Shown: positions 35,193 through 43,655, numbered from the stretch's first letter. The stretch: DNA of 64,000 bases from CAXRDE01 sp964229355 (GCA_964229355.1 CAXRDE010000003.1:1-64000); one strand, 5' to 3'. A program made the numbers and translations. The notes: generated from the sequence alone by a model not told the origin.

Positions 35193-35222
35193 CACTAATA
35201 TACCCCCTATTGTATATTAGTG
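35193..35222 (+). promoter_or_regulatory. Palindromic operator before the DUF202 operon
   Basis: Perfect 11-bp inverted arms (CACTAATATAC at 35193-35203, GTATATTAGTG at 35212-35222) enclose CCCCTATT. The shared motif ATACCCCCTAT occupies 35200-35210 and a TATATT -10 candidate lies at 35213-35218. It is the most symmetrical of the six sites. Confidence 0.68.
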
Positions 35223-35239
35223 AAAGAAAGGAGCAGACG

Positions 35240-35518
35240 ATGTCAAATCATTCCCTCAAACTTGTAGATATCCTTGCTTTAGACCGCACGCGACTGGCCA
35301 ATGAACGCACCTTGCTAGCGTATGCGCGCAGCGCTTTTGCCTTGTTGATTGCGGGCATTAGTCTGGTCAAGGTCTTTCCTGAAGATGTGACCTTAATGAT
35401 CCTGGGCGGTTCATTTATCACCCTGGCTCCTGTACTCTTAAGCGCCGGTATCTACAGAGCTTACCGCTTTCAACAGCGCTGGCAAACCTATTTCAACATT
35501 CGTCCAAAGGAGGCTTAA
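35240..35518 (+). CDS. DUF202 (YidH-type) small membrane protein
   Basis: The 92-residue protein has the DUF202 opening DRTRLANERTLLAYARSAFALLIAG followed by a second hydrophobic helix pair. The role of the family is unknown. AAGGAG at 35228-35233 sets the ATG at 35240; a TTG at 35210 would lie inside the operator. It heads an operon that continues with the carbonic-anhydrase-fold gene and the YeeE-type pair. Confidence 0.83.
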   Translation: MSNHSLKLVDILALDRTRLANERTLLAYARSAFALLIAGISLVKVFPEDVTLMILGGSFITLAPVLLSAGIYRAYRFQQRWQTYFNIRPKEA

Positions 35519-35519
35519 C

Positions 35520-36287
35520 ATGCACAAAATATTGCGTCAGGCTTTGCTTGCAAGTACCCTTTGGGGTATATTTTCACCCCTCACACAGGCAGCTCAACTT
35601 CCTTCTCGGGCCCATGGGTTGGTGGAAAAAATGCTGTTGGACAATAACCAATACCAGGCCCAACATAACCATGACTTTTTTGCAGGCTTTCAAAATGAGC
35701 AACATCCTGAAATGACCTTGCTCAGTTGCTCTGACTCGCGAGCTCACTCCAATAGCTTTTTAAGTGACCCCACCAATACGGTTTTTTCGATTCGCAATAT
35801 TGGCAATCAGGTGCACAATAACTTTGGCTCCTTAGACTATGGTATTCATCATCTGCATACTCCTGTGCTTCTGATTATGGGGCACACCCATTGTGGAGCC
35901 GTCCATGCGGCCCTGAGCAATTACCAGAGCGAAAGCTTCGCCATTGTTAGAGAAATTGATCACCTGGCCATTCCCTTACGTAACTTACTTGCGGCACTTC
36001 CGTCTCACCAGAGCCTAGAAGCCATCTGGAACCAGGGTGTCGAACAAAATGTCGATTACCAGGTCCAGACGGCATTGCGACGTTATCAAACGCAGGTGCA
36101 AAACAAGGAGCTTTTAATTCTCGGAGCTGTCTACGATTTCACAAATGCTTACCAATCTGGAGAAGGTCAATTGATCATTACCAATGTCAATGGTGTTCAA
36201 CAACCGGATCCCATCAAAACACAATTACAAGGCGTACAGCCCGCTCTGCTCTCAGAAGCGGTAAAGCGTCTGACGGAGGCTTTATGA
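35520..36287 (+). CDS. Secreted beta-carbonic-anhydrase-fold enzyme
   Basis: A signal peptide (cleavage near TQA-AQ) precedes a beta-carbonic anhydrase of about 230 residues. The zinc ligands are Cys70 (CSDSR), His122 and Cys125 (GHTHCGA), and the Asp72-Arg74 pair is kept. The simple reading is periplasmic CO2 hydration. The same fold also includes carbonyl sulfide and CS2 hydrolases, and the gene sits inside a sulfur operon behind the shared operator, so a sulfur substrate should be considered. AAAGGAGG is ideally spaced, and it overlaps the next gene by 4 bases. Confidence 0.87.
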   Translation: MHKILRQALLASTLWGIFSPLTQAAQLPSRAHGLVEKMLLDNNQYQAQHNHDFFAGFQNEQHPEMTLLSCSDSRAHSNSFLSDPTNTVFSIRNIGNQVHNNFGSLDYGIHHLHTPVLLIMGHTHCGAVHAALSNYQSESFAIVREIDHLAIPLRNLLAALPSHQSLEAIWNQGVEQNVDYQVQTALRRYQTQVQNKELLILGAVYDFTNAYQSGEGQLIITNVNGVQQPDPIKTQLQGVQPALLSEAVKRLTEAL

Positions 36288-36724
36288 TTATTGAAAACTT
36301 CACACCTGTCGCATCGACTATCGGCGGGCTTTTAATTGGCACCTCTGCCACACTCATGCTTTTATTCAACGGTAAAATAGCCGGGATCAGCGGCATTTCA
36401 AAGGGACTTTTGTCGAATACAGGACACGAACGCCACTGGCGCGCTTTGTTTGTACTGGGCCTGATTTTAGGCGGTGCCCTGATGATTTACCTGCTGCCAG
36501 CGCAGAGCGCAAAAGCGATCCAGGCCCCCCCTTTGCAAATGGCAATCGGCGGTCTATTGGTAGGTTTTGGTTCGGCAATGGGTAACGGCTGCACCAGCGG
36601 CCACGGTGTCTGCGGCCTGGGTCGTCGCTCGGTGCGCTCTTTCACATCGGTCATCACCTTTATGAGCGCGGGCTTTATTACGATGTTTATTATGACCCAT
36701 CTTCTTCAGATTGCGAGGTTTTAA
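36284..36724 (+). CDS. YeeE/YedE-family sulfur transporter, first half
   Basis: The 146-residue membrane protein carries the signature GNGCTSGHGVCGLGRRS with Cys103 and Cys110, the half-channel motif of YeeE/YedE (TsuA) proteins that move thiosulfate or sulfur atoms through cysteine relays. As in PmpA/PmpB pairs, the second half is a separate gene, starting 3 bases after this stop. It is coupled to the carbonic-anhydrase-type gene by an ATGA overlap. Confidence 0.87.
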   Translation: MIIENFTPVASTIGGLLIGTSATLMLLFNGKIAGISGISKGLLSNTGHERHWRALFVLGLILGGALMIYLLPAQSAKAIQAPPLQMAIGGLLVGFGSAMGNGCTSGHGVCGLGRRSVRSFTSVITFMSAGFITMFIMTHLLQIARF

Positions 36725-36727
36725 ATC

Positions 36728-37141
36728 ATGAAAGAAAATAGCGTATCGTTAATTTTAGGTATTCTTTTTGGCGTCGGCCTCGGCATTGCAGGCATGATGG
36801 ATCCTGTAAAAGTGCAGGGCTTTTTAGATGCCGCTGGCCGTTGGGATCCCAGTCTGGCTCTGGTAATGGGAGGCGCCCTGTTGGTCACCTTTGTCACCTA
36901 CCCCCTGATCATTAAACGCACCGGGCCCATTTTGGGCGGCAAATTTGGCCTGCCCACCAAGTCAGAAATCGATAAGCCCCTGGTCATTGGAGCCCTTTTG
37001 TTTGGTACCGGTTGGGCCATTAGTGGCCTGTGTCCAGGGCCTGCCCTGGCCAATACCCTGACATTAAACACAGGGGTTCTGGTTTATTTGGTGATGATGT
37101 TTGTGGGCTTTTGGGCCCATAAGGCCTTATTCAAGGCATAA
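36728..37141 (+). CDS. YeeE/YedE-family sulfur transporter, second half (DUF6691-like)
   Basis: The 137-residue membrane protein begins LILGILFGVGLGIAGMMDP and contains GLCPGPAL with Cys102, the counterpart motif of split YeeE/YedE channels. With the preceding gene it should form one importer or exporter for thiosulfate or sulfane sulfur. It is the last gene of the DUF202 operon; a 230-bp spacer with the next operator follows. Confidence 0.85.
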   Translation: MKENSVSLILGILFGVGLGIAGMMDPVKVQGFLDAAGRWDPSLALVMGGALLVTFVTYPLIIKRTGPILGGKFGLPTKSEIDKPLVIGALLFGTGWAISGLCPGPALANTLTLNTGVLVYLVMMFVGFWAHKALFKA

Positions 37142-37325
37142 GATGGTGCACATCGCAAAGATAATGAAGTTAACTGACTCCCAATCAGATATATTTTGCC
37201 CAAACCTCAAAGCAGGGAACTAAGGTTGCGTGATTTCGCGCCTTGACAAAGGGGAGCACTTCAAGTGGATTTTAGACAACACCCCTTACTTTCAATTTGC
37301 CAAATAGCCCTTCCTATAATATAGG

Positions 37326-37339
37326 ATATGGGGTATAAT
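37326..37339 (+). promoter_or_regulatory. Operator and -10 of the TauE-ETHE1-rhodanese operon
   Basis: ATATGGGGTAT (37326-37336, complement ATACCCCATAT) overlaps a perfect TATAAT (37334-37339). TTCCTA at 37311-37316 is a weak -35 at 17 bases. A bound repressor would cover the -10. Confidence 0.65.
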
Positions 37340-37371
37340 AATTAACATAAAACGCAATAAAGGAGGCCACT

Positions 37372-38193
37372 ATGGAAACCCTAGGCTACGCTGCCGCTGT
37401 TTTAATGGGCGGCATTCTGGGGCTCATGGGTGGCGGAGGCTCCATCCTGGCTGTTCCCATTCTGGTATATATTTTTAGCATTCCGCCCGTCGTGGCCACG
37501 GGCTATTCTCTCTTCTTGGTCGGGCTGACCAGCCTGTTTGGCGTGGTGGGGTATGCCCGCAAAAAACAGGTCAACTTCAAGGTCGGCATTGTTTTTTCCA
37601 TTCCAGCCCTGATTGGGGTTTTCTCAGCCCGCAAATTTGTCGTTCCCGCCTTGCCTGCCACCCTGTTTAACATCGGCGGGATGAGTGTCAGCAAAGACCT
37701 CGCCATTATGGTGCTCTTTGCCCTCATGATGTTAGCAGCCTCATTTTCAATGATTCGGGGCCGAAAACCCGGTGAAGCAGCCCCCCAAAAGCATGAAGTT
37801 TCTGAGGGTAAAAAAGTACTGCTGGTGGCCCTTGAGGGATTGGTCGTGGGTCTACTCACAGGACTGGTGGGTGCAGGCGGTGGATTTTTGGTGATTCCCG
37901 TGCTCGTCATTTTAGCGGGCTTAGACATGAAAGAAGCCGTGGGAACCTCGCTGATTGTCATCGCCATTAAGTCACTCACGGGATTTTTGGGCGAGCTGGG
38001 TGGAGAGCACGTGATTGACTGGATGTTCCTGGGTGGTTTTTCGATCTTTACCACCCTGGGAGTTTTTCTGGGCAGTTGGCTGTCTAAATTTGTCCCTGGA
38101 GATAAACTCAAACCCGCCTTTGGCTGGTTTGTATTAATCATGGGATTTGTTATTTTGTATCAAAGCGCGCAAGGCGTAAGCGCAGCGCATTAA
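37372..38193 (+). CDS. TauE/SafE-family sulfite or sulfur-anion exporter
   Basis: The 273-residue protein has eight hydrophobic segments and glycine-rich signatures in both halves (GGILGLMGGGGS and LLTGLVGAGGGFL), typical of TauE/SafE permeases. Next to persulfide dioxygenase, which releases sulfite, export of sulfite is the natural reading. AAAGGAGG precedes the ATG. It is the first gene of an operon with the ETHE1-type enzyme and a rhodanese, under the shared operator. Confidence 0.88.
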   Translation: METLGYAAAVLMGGILGLMGGGGSILAVPILVYIFSIPPVVATGYSLFLVGLTSLFGVVGYARKKQVNFKVGIVFSIPALIGVFSARKFVVPALPATLFNIGGMSVSKDLAIMVLFALMMLAASFSMIRGRKPGEAAPQKHEVSEGKKVLLVALEGLVVGLLTGLVGAGGGFLVIPVLVILAGLDMKEAVGTSLIVIAIKSLTGFLGELGGEHVIDWMFLGGFSIFTTLGVFLGSWLSKFVPGDKLKPAFGWFVLIMGFVILYQSAQGVSAAH

Positions 38194-38214
38194 AGGGAAA
38201 AAGGAGTAACGTAT

Positions 38215-38925
38215 ATGTTATTTAAACAATTATTTGACCAGGATACCGGCACTTACACCTACCTCTTGGCCGATGAGAGCACCCGAGAAGCCGTCTTGAT
38301 CGATAGCGTACGAGAACAGGCCCAGCGCGATGCCAAACTGATTAAAGAGCTTGGGCTCAAGCTGAAGTATTTTCTCGAAACCCATATTCACGCGGATCAC
38401 GTCACCGCTGTCTCTGATCTCAAAAAAGAGTTTCCCCAGGCGCAGTCCGTGGTTTCAGCCCACGGTGGCGCACCCTGCGCAGATATTTTGGTTAAAGAAG
38501 GTGACACCCTTGAATTTGGATCGCATCAGATTCGGGTCCTGGAAACTCCCGGTCATACAGACAGCTGTATCTCTTACGTCATGGACGACCGCGTCTTTAC
38601 CGGCGATGCACTGCTGATTCGTGGCTGTGGGCGCACCGACTTTCAGCAAGGTAGCCCGGAGCGGCTTTATGCCTCAGTACATCAAAAGCTCTTCACCCTT
38701 CCGGGGGACACACTCGTCTACCCCGCCCATAACTATATCGGTTTTACGGTGAGCTCCATTCAAGAAGAAAAAACCTTAAACCCCCGTTTGGCAAAAACCA
38801 GTGAAGCAGAGTTTGTGGAGATCATGAACAATCTCAACTTGCCCAAACCCAAACGCATTGACGAAGCCGTTCCTGCCAATTTGAACTGTGGTAACCCACA
38901 GGAATCTACACTCAAACAAGGATAA
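38215..38925 (+). CDS. ETHE1-type persulfide dioxygenase
   Basis: The 236-residue metallo-beta-lactamase-fold protein has the iron site THIHADH (56-62), PGHT, the RGCGRTDFQQG loop and YPAHNY, as in ETHE1 persulfide dioxygenases that oxidise glutathione persulfide to sulfite. It is followed 4 bases later by a rhodanese, a pairing often seen and sometimes fused. It lies after TauE, which could export the sulfite. A different, Blh-type enzyme is at 31902. Confidence 0.9.
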   Translation: MLFKQLFDQDTGTYTYLLADESTREAVLIDSVREQAQRDAKLIKELGLKLKYFLETHIHADHVTAVSDLKKEFPQAQSVVSAHGGAPCADILVKEGDTLEFGSHQIRVLETPGHTDSCISYVMDDRVFTGDALLIRGCGRTDFQQGSPERLYASVHQKLFTLPGDTLVYPAHNYIGFTVSSIQEEKTLNPRLAKTSEAEFVEIMNNLNLPKPKRIDEAVPANLNCGNPQESTLKQG

Positions 38926-38929
38926 TCCC

Positions 38930-39247
38930 ATGATTCAACAAGAAAATCTCGATAGCATTTACGCCCGTTTTAAAAAATTGAGTCCCAACGAGGTCTGGAT
39001 CGACGTCCGCCGGCCAGATGAATGGGCCGAAGGGGTGATTCCCGGCGTCAAAAAAATCATGCTCTCTGAATTAGAGCCTGCCCTTGAAGACATGGACAAG
39101 GACGCCACTTACATTCTGATCTGCCGCAGTGGAAATCGCAGCAATACCGCTGCAGCACTTATGGAGAGCAAGGGTTTCACCTCATTGGTGAATTTTGCCG
39201 GGGGCATGCTCAGCTGGTACAAAGCGAACTACGCGTTGGGGCAATAA
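38930..39247 (+). CDS. Single-domain cytoplasmic rhodanese
   Basis: The 105-residue protein has a full rhodanese domain with WIDVRRPDEWAEGVIPG and the active-site loop CRSGNR. AAGGA lies about 7 bases before the ATG at 38930, so longer starts are unlikely. It should shuttle sulfane sulfur to or from the ETHE1-type enzyme encoded just upstream. Its stop codon abuts that of the convergent glutaredoxin-like gene with no spacer. Confidence 0.88.
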   Translation: MIQQENLDSIYARFKKLSPNEVWIDVRRPDEWAEGVIPGVKKIMLSELEPALEDMDKDATYILICRSGNRSNTAAALMESKGFTSLVNFAGGMLSWYKANYALGQ

Positions 39248-39577
39248 TCAGGCTGTCGTATAGGCTTTCAGATACGCCAGAATATCTGAGGACTCATAAA
39301 GGGGCTCGCCGTCAATGCTTAAACACGGCACTTGAGCCTTTCCCCCCAGGGCCACCAGCTCTTCGCGAAATGCGGGCGTTTGGTGAATATCTTTGTAAGT
39401 CACAGGAATGGCATGTTGGCGTAAAAAGGCCAACACCCGCTGACAATAAGGGCAGGCATCAAATTTGTACAGGACCAACTGATGGGTTTGCCCATCACGA
39501 TCATAAGCAAGCTCTGCAGAAGAAGCCGGGGCCGGCTGCTGACGCAGCGCGGCCCACAAGGCCCGCAAGCTAACCAT
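39248..39577 (-). CDS. Glutaredoxin-like protein
   Basis: The protein has an N-terminal stretch of about 35 residues and a thioredoxin-fold domain with CPYC (active site), the cis-proline motif VPCL and a C-terminal ESSDILAYL, as in glutaredoxins that bind glutathione. The ATG at 39577 overlaps the glyS 3' end by 8 bases; a TTG at 39586 is also in frame. It is the last gene of the minus-strand string from MerC. Whether it helps the nearby sulfur system is open. Confidence 0.83.
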   Translation of the reverse strand: MVSLRALWAALRQQPAPASSAELAYDRDGQTHQLVLYKFDACPYCQRVLAFLRQHAIPVTYKDIHQTPAFREELVALGGKAQVPCLSIDGEPLYESSDILAYLKAYTTA

Positions 39578-40961
39578 GCTTAGCAAATAACTCGCGAATT
39601 TTTTGACTTAACTCGGCAATGGGCACGCGCACCTGCTCGGTGGTATCGCGATCCCGTAAGGTAACAGCGCCATCTTCTAAAGAGTCAAAGTCAAAGGTCA
39701 CGCACACAGGGGTACCAATTTCATCCTGACGGCGGTAGCGTTTGCCAATACTTTGGGTGACGTCAAAATCACACACAAAGTCTTTTTGAATCTGCTTATA
39801 TACCTTGTGGGCATCATCGTTCAGCTTTTTAGACAAAGGCAAGACCGCCACTTGAATGGGGGCAATGCGTGGGTGAAGACGTAACACAGAACGGGTTTCA
39901 CCGCCAATTTCATCCTCATCGTAAGCATCGGCCAGGACAGCCAACAGCAAGCGATCCGCGCCCAGGGCGGGCTCGATCACGTGAGGAATAAACTTGGGTC
40001 CACCCTCAGGCGGTTGATAACGCATATCGGTGCCGGAATGTTCCTGGTGCTGGGTTAAATCAAAGGCGCCGCGGTGCGCCACGCCCCAGAGTTCTCCCCA
40101 ACCAAAGGGAAACTTGTATTCAATATCTGAAGTGGCATCAGAGTAGTGGGACAGCTCATCCTGAGCGTGCTCACGGGCGCGCAAGTTCTCTGCTTTAATG
40201 CCCAAAGAAAGCAACCAGTCCATACAAAACTTCTGCCAGGCTTTGTAGTGCTCTGCAGACTCTTCAGGGTGGCAGAAGTATTCCAGCTCCATTTGTTCAA
40301 ATTCACGGGTGCGGAAAATAAAGTTACCGGGCGTAATTTCGTTACGGAAGGATTTACCAATTTGGCCCACCCCAAAGGGCAAGCGGGGGCGCAGGGTGTT
40401 CATGACATTGCGGAAGTTAATGAAGATCCCCTGAGCGGTTTCAGGACGCAGATAAATTGAGGTGGTGGAGTCGGCCACTACCCCCTGGTGGGTTTCAAAC
40501 ATTAGGTTGAACTGACGCATTTCGGTAAAATCTTGTGCGCCACAATCAGGACACTTCAAGCCCTGTTCGGTCATATAGGTCTCCATCTGTTCTTTCGACC
40601 AGCCCCCCACTTCAGCAGCACCATCCAGGCCCTGACCATGCATGTACTCTTCGATCAGTTTGTCAGAGCGGAAGCGTCCTTTACACTTGCGACAGTCCAT
40701 GAGGTAATCATTGAAGTTGCCCACGTGGCCTGAAGCTTCCCAGACTTTGGCGTTTAACAGAATGGCTGAGTCCAAGCCATACACATCTTCGCGGTCTTCC
40801 ACAAAGGTTTTCCACCAAAAATCTTTGATATTTTTTTTGAGTTGCACCCCGATGGGGCCATAATCCCAGGTGTTTGCCAGACCGCCGTAAATCTCAGAGC
40901 CCTGAAAAATCAGGCCCCGGCGCTTGCAAAGGGAGATTAAGTCTTTCATGTCATTGAGCAT
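39570..40961 (-). CDS. glyS: Glycine--tRNA ligase (single-chain, eukaryotic-like type)
   Basis: The 463-residue class II synthetase has the signatures RGLIFQGSEIYGGLANTWDYGP near the start, FLxRPETAQGIF-type RPETAQGIFINFRNV, and a C-terminal anticodon-binding domain with VAVLPL. It is the homodimeric form, not the alpha2-beta2 bacterial form. GAAGGA lies 8 bases before the ATG at 40961. It overlaps the upstream nuclease gene by 11 bases and the glutaredoxin gene by 8. Confidence 0.94.
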   Translation of the reverse strand: MLNDMKDLISLCKRRGLIFQGSEIYGGLANTWDYGPIGVQLKKNIKDFWWKTFVEDREDVYGLDSAILLNAKVWEASGHVGNFNDYLMDCRKCKGRFRSDKLIEEYMHGQGLDGAAEVGGWSKEQMETYMTEQGLKCPDCGAQDFTEMRQFNLMFETHQGVVADSTTSIYLRPETAQGIFINFRNVMNTLRPRLPFGVGQIGKSFRNEITPGNFIFRTREFEQMELEYFCHPEESAEHYKAWQKFCMDWLLSLGIKAENLRAREHAQDELSHYSDATSDIEYKFPFGWGELWGVAHRGAFDLTQHQEHSGTDMRYQPPEGGPKFIPHVIEPALGADRLLLAVLADAYDEDEIGGETRSVLRLHPRIAPIQVAVLPLSKKLNDDAHKVYKQIQKDFVCDFDVTQSIGKRYRRQDEIGTPVCVTFDFDSLEDGAVTLRDRDTTEQVRVPIAELSQKIRELFAKHG

Positions 40962-41679
40962 GGTATTTTCCTTCTGGACAAAGTCGTTGGTATTCACACA
41001 TGGTACACCACGGGCCCTCTGATGTGTAACGGGGATGGGGGATTCCCTGAATTTCTGCCTGCTGTTGCCCATGGTAAGCCGTTATTAAAGTACGAAAAAA
41101 ATCTGTTTCTTCTTCAACGCGGTCTGCGGTAAGTATTCGTGCTTCACGGTGACCCGTCTGCAAATAATGAGCCGTGGCTCGTACTTCAGTGACCTCAGGA
41201 AAATACGCTTCACGCAACTGCCACACCAACCAGGCATAAAAACGCAATTGCAAATGTATGGCATCGGTATCCCTGGGCTGCCCGGTCTTCCAATCCAGCA
41301 CCCAACACACCTGATCTTGCACCACCAAACGGTCAAATCGTCCCGTCAAGACGTAGGGTAAGCTCCATGCCTCTGGCAGGGGCACACAGCCTTCCCATTC
41401 ACTGTAGGCAGCACTTACAGGAGGCTGTTCAAGCTCGGTCATGATCTGCGTGTAATGTTGCCATATCTCAGGATAGTGTGCCTGCAATTTTTGGACCACC
41501 ACCAGTTCTGGAGACATGCCTTGCAAAAAAACCGCATGCAAAGCCTGATGCACCTGACTCCCCTGCCGCCCGGCAGCCTGCGACCAGGACTGCTGCAAAC
41601 GCAGCGGCGCTTGCGAAAGATAGTGACTTAAACGGGGACAGGTCCAAAAAGCCCACAGTTGAGAATAGCTTAAGAACAT
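40951..41679 (-). CDS. PD-(D/E)XK nuclease (RecB/Cas4-like)
   Basis: The 242-residue protein has the nuclease core TGRFDRLV ... VLDWKTG, with the catalytic Asp and Asp-Lys pair, and then QLRFYAWL. One early cysteine (TCPR) and a C-terminal WCTMCEYQRLC suggest a 4Fe-4S cluster, as in AddB/Cas4-type nucleases. No helicase or cas gene is adjacent, so a repair role is more likely than defence. Its ATG is one base after the stop of the barrel gene. Confidence 0.83.
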   Translation of the reverse strand: MFLSYSQLWAFWTCPRLSHYLSQAPLRLQQSWSQAAGRQGSQVHQALHAVFLQGMSPELVVVQKLQAHYPEIWQHYTQIMTELEQPPVSAAYSEWEGCVPLPEAWSLPYVLTGRFDRLVVQDQVCWVLDWKTGQPRDTDAIHLQLRFYAWLVWQLREAYFPEVTEVRATAHYLQTGHREARILTADRVEEETDFFRTLITAYHGQQQAEIQGIPHPRYTSEGPWCTMCEYQRLCPEGKYHAQ

Positions 41680-41680
41680 G

Positions 41681-43603
41681 CTAAAAGCGATAAGCCAAAC
41701 CCAGCTGCGCCAGCCCCAACCAACCCATGCCCTGGACCGGTAAACCCTGACCTGTGGGACTAATCCCTAACTGGGCATTCAAAATAAAGCCATCGATGGG
41801 GTTGAGTCCGCCTTCGAAATACACCAGCGAACCCACACCGCCCAAACGTCCTCCTACGCCGGTGTAAAAAGCATCGTTAAAAAACTTTTGTACGCCCAGT
41901 TGAAAGGCCGGGGTACGTCCATTGTTTACATACTCAAAACGAGACAGGGCGTATAAGCCAGGGAAGTTTTTTAACATCCCGTCAAAGCGGTAACGGGCGT
42001 TAAAAAGCACCGTTAAGGGCACCGTGGCTGTATAGTTGACGGCTGTTTCTTGCGTATCGTCCACCTGCAAAGTGGGCTGTACCTGAACCTGACCATTTTC
42101 GCTGCGCACCAAACGGCCCTCAAAAGGTCGCTCTGTACCGGGCCAAAGCACCAGCGGATTTTGAATTTGAAGTCCCAGACGCAAATAACGGTACAATAAG
42201 GCATCAATGCCCACATCAAGACCCATCCCCGCGCCAGAAGGTGTGGTTAACGTCCCCCGGTAGGCAATATCCTGAAACTCACTCAACAGGGTACTCTCAA
42301 TGCTTTGCAAAGCCGTACTGGCCGCTTCCACTTGCTGTTGGGCGGTATTTAATCCACTGGCCAATCTAACGCCATCGGCCACCAGCGTAGCGCCCTGCTC
42401 TGCGGCCGCCGTCAGGTTGTTTTGGCTCAATTGTGTTTGCACCTGGTCAATGCCCTCATAAATCCCTTCGGCCTGCTCAATGACAGTGTTAACCTCTTGA
42501 ACCGTACGCTCAAAGGTATTCAAAGTATTGTTTAGGGCAGGGGTGCGTTGGAGTCCGGTGACCTCTGTTAACGACAGTTTGCCAAATAAACCCGCCTGAG
42601 ATTGAATGTTTAGCGTCTCCAAAGGCACATTAAAGGGCATCATAAACAATTTGAGACGCGCCCCCAGCGCCACCTGCACATCTTCTGTTTCGTATACCGG
42701 ATAAGCCCCTGAGACTCCAAGCGTTAAATGGGTATCTGCTGCCGCTTCAATATTGGCGCCACCACCAGGAAGGCTCGATAAAGCGCCCAGCACACTGCGA
42801 GAAGCCTGGGTGGTGCTATCCACAAGCCCGGTTAAGCGTCGGGCAGAGGGCAACAAAGCCTCGAGCTGGCTTTGCACCGACGTCAATTGATTACTTAAAT
42901 TGGCCACTTGCGCGGGGGTATTGTTATTGGGGTTTTGCTGGAACTGTTGAAAGTCATTGAACAAACGGGAAATATCTTGGGAGAGAGTTGAAACCTGATT
43001 ATTCACTTGCTGCGCATCCTGCGATAATTGCGAAAATCCAGAATCTGTGGCCAGGAGACCCGGTAGAGTGGTGGTCAGAGCACTGAGGTTATCGTTGAAA
43101 GCTTCTGAAAAGGTGGCGCTTAAATAACCCCGCGTATTGCTGCTTAAACTCATGCCCAGGGACAAGGGGCGCTCATTGATTTGCAAGCGTGCAAAGGGGG
43201 CCCCCCCAAACCCCAGTAGATTGACATCCAGATCATAATCCAAACGGGCAGGGGTTTCAAACTGGGTAAAGAGATTGTCGATACTGGCTTGCAAGGCCAC
43301 GGTTCCGTTTTCAACACCCGTTTCTGCATCCAGCCCCTGAACCACTCGTTCAAAGGCACTGCCCAATACAGAACTGTCTCTAAACAAGCGATCGGTAGCT
43401 AAAGTACTGCCCACATCAAAGCGCAGCGATGGAAACTGTAAGCGGCCTTCATCATAAAAATACAGGCTAGCAGGGTTTGGCTCACCCAACTGTTGACGCC
43501 AATCGGGATAGTCGGTAGAAATGTCCGCAAACACAGGCGTCTGAACAGCGCCTAAAAGCAGCAAACTTAATGAAAAACGCGCAAAGGAAAGGGGTAATGG
43601 CAT
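41681..43603 (-). CDS. Outer-membrane beta-barrel protein with internal coiled coil
   Basis: The 640-residue protein has a signal peptide (cleavage near FA-DI), strand-rich N- and C-terminal parts ending in AYRF, as for outer-membrane barrels, and two Gln/Asn/Leu-rich helical stretches (about 170-280 and 365-440) that look like coiled coils. It resembles proteins annotated as TraF-like outer-membrane proteins, but no conjugation gene is nearby. The function is unknown. Confidence 0.65.
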   Translation of the reverse strand: MPLPLSFARFSLSLLLLGAVQTPVFADISTDYPDWRQQLGEPNPASLYFYDEGRLQFPSLRFDVGSTLATDRLFRDSSVLGSAFERVVQGLDAETGVENGTVALQASIDNLFTQFETPARLDYDLDVNLLGFGGAPFARLQINERPLSLGMSLSSNTRGYLSATFSEAFNDNLSALTTTLPGLLATDSGFSQLSQDAQQVNNQVSTLSQDISRLFNDFQQFQQNPNNNTPAQVANLSNQLTSVQSQLEALLPSARRLTGLVDSTTQASRSVLGALSSLPGGGANIEAAADTHLTLGVSGAYPVYETEDVQVALGARLKLFMMPFNVPLETLNIQSQAGLFGKLSLTEVTGLQRTPALNNTLNTFERTVQEVNTVIEQAEGIYEGIDQVQTQLSQNNLTAAAEQGATLVADGVRLASGLNTAQQQVEAASTALQSIESTLLSEFQDIAYRGTLTTPSGAGMGLDVGIDALLYRYLRLGLQIQNPLVLWPGTERPFEGRLVRSENGQVQVQPTLQVDDTQETAVNYTATVPLTVLFNARYRFDGMLKNFPGLYALSRFEYVNNGRTPAFQLGVQKFFNDAFYTGVGGRLGGVGSLVYFEGGLNPIDGFILNAQLGISPTGQGLPVQGMGWLGLAQLGLAYRF

Positions 43604-43655
43604 CTTGAAAACATCCTCTTGATGACGGGGCTTTCTCTATGATACCGCAGAGTGG

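Noticed and set aside
35560..35590. GGGGTATAT-like sequence inside the carbonic-anhydrase gene.
   Set aside because: It is in coding sequence and lacks the left half of the operator; similar chance matches occur near 49090 and 57978.
37142..37371. TTGACA at 37243-37248 as a promoter for the TauE operon.
   Set aside because: No acceptable -10 at 16-18 bases; the TATAAT at 37334 is better placed.
37503..38141. 212-codon minus-strand ORF opposite the TauE/SafE gene.
   Set aside because: It lies fully inside a strongly conserved gene and its composition (Pro/Ser/Thr-rich) is that of an antisense shadow.
40951..41679. Cas4 of a CRISPR system.
   Set aside because: The nuclease has Cas4-like features, but there are no cas genes or repeat arrays; it sits among housekeeping genes.
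41681..43603. Conjugation protein TraF.
   Set aside because: Such annotation is common for this barrel type, but no other transfer gene is present and the coiled-coil barrel itself does not show it.
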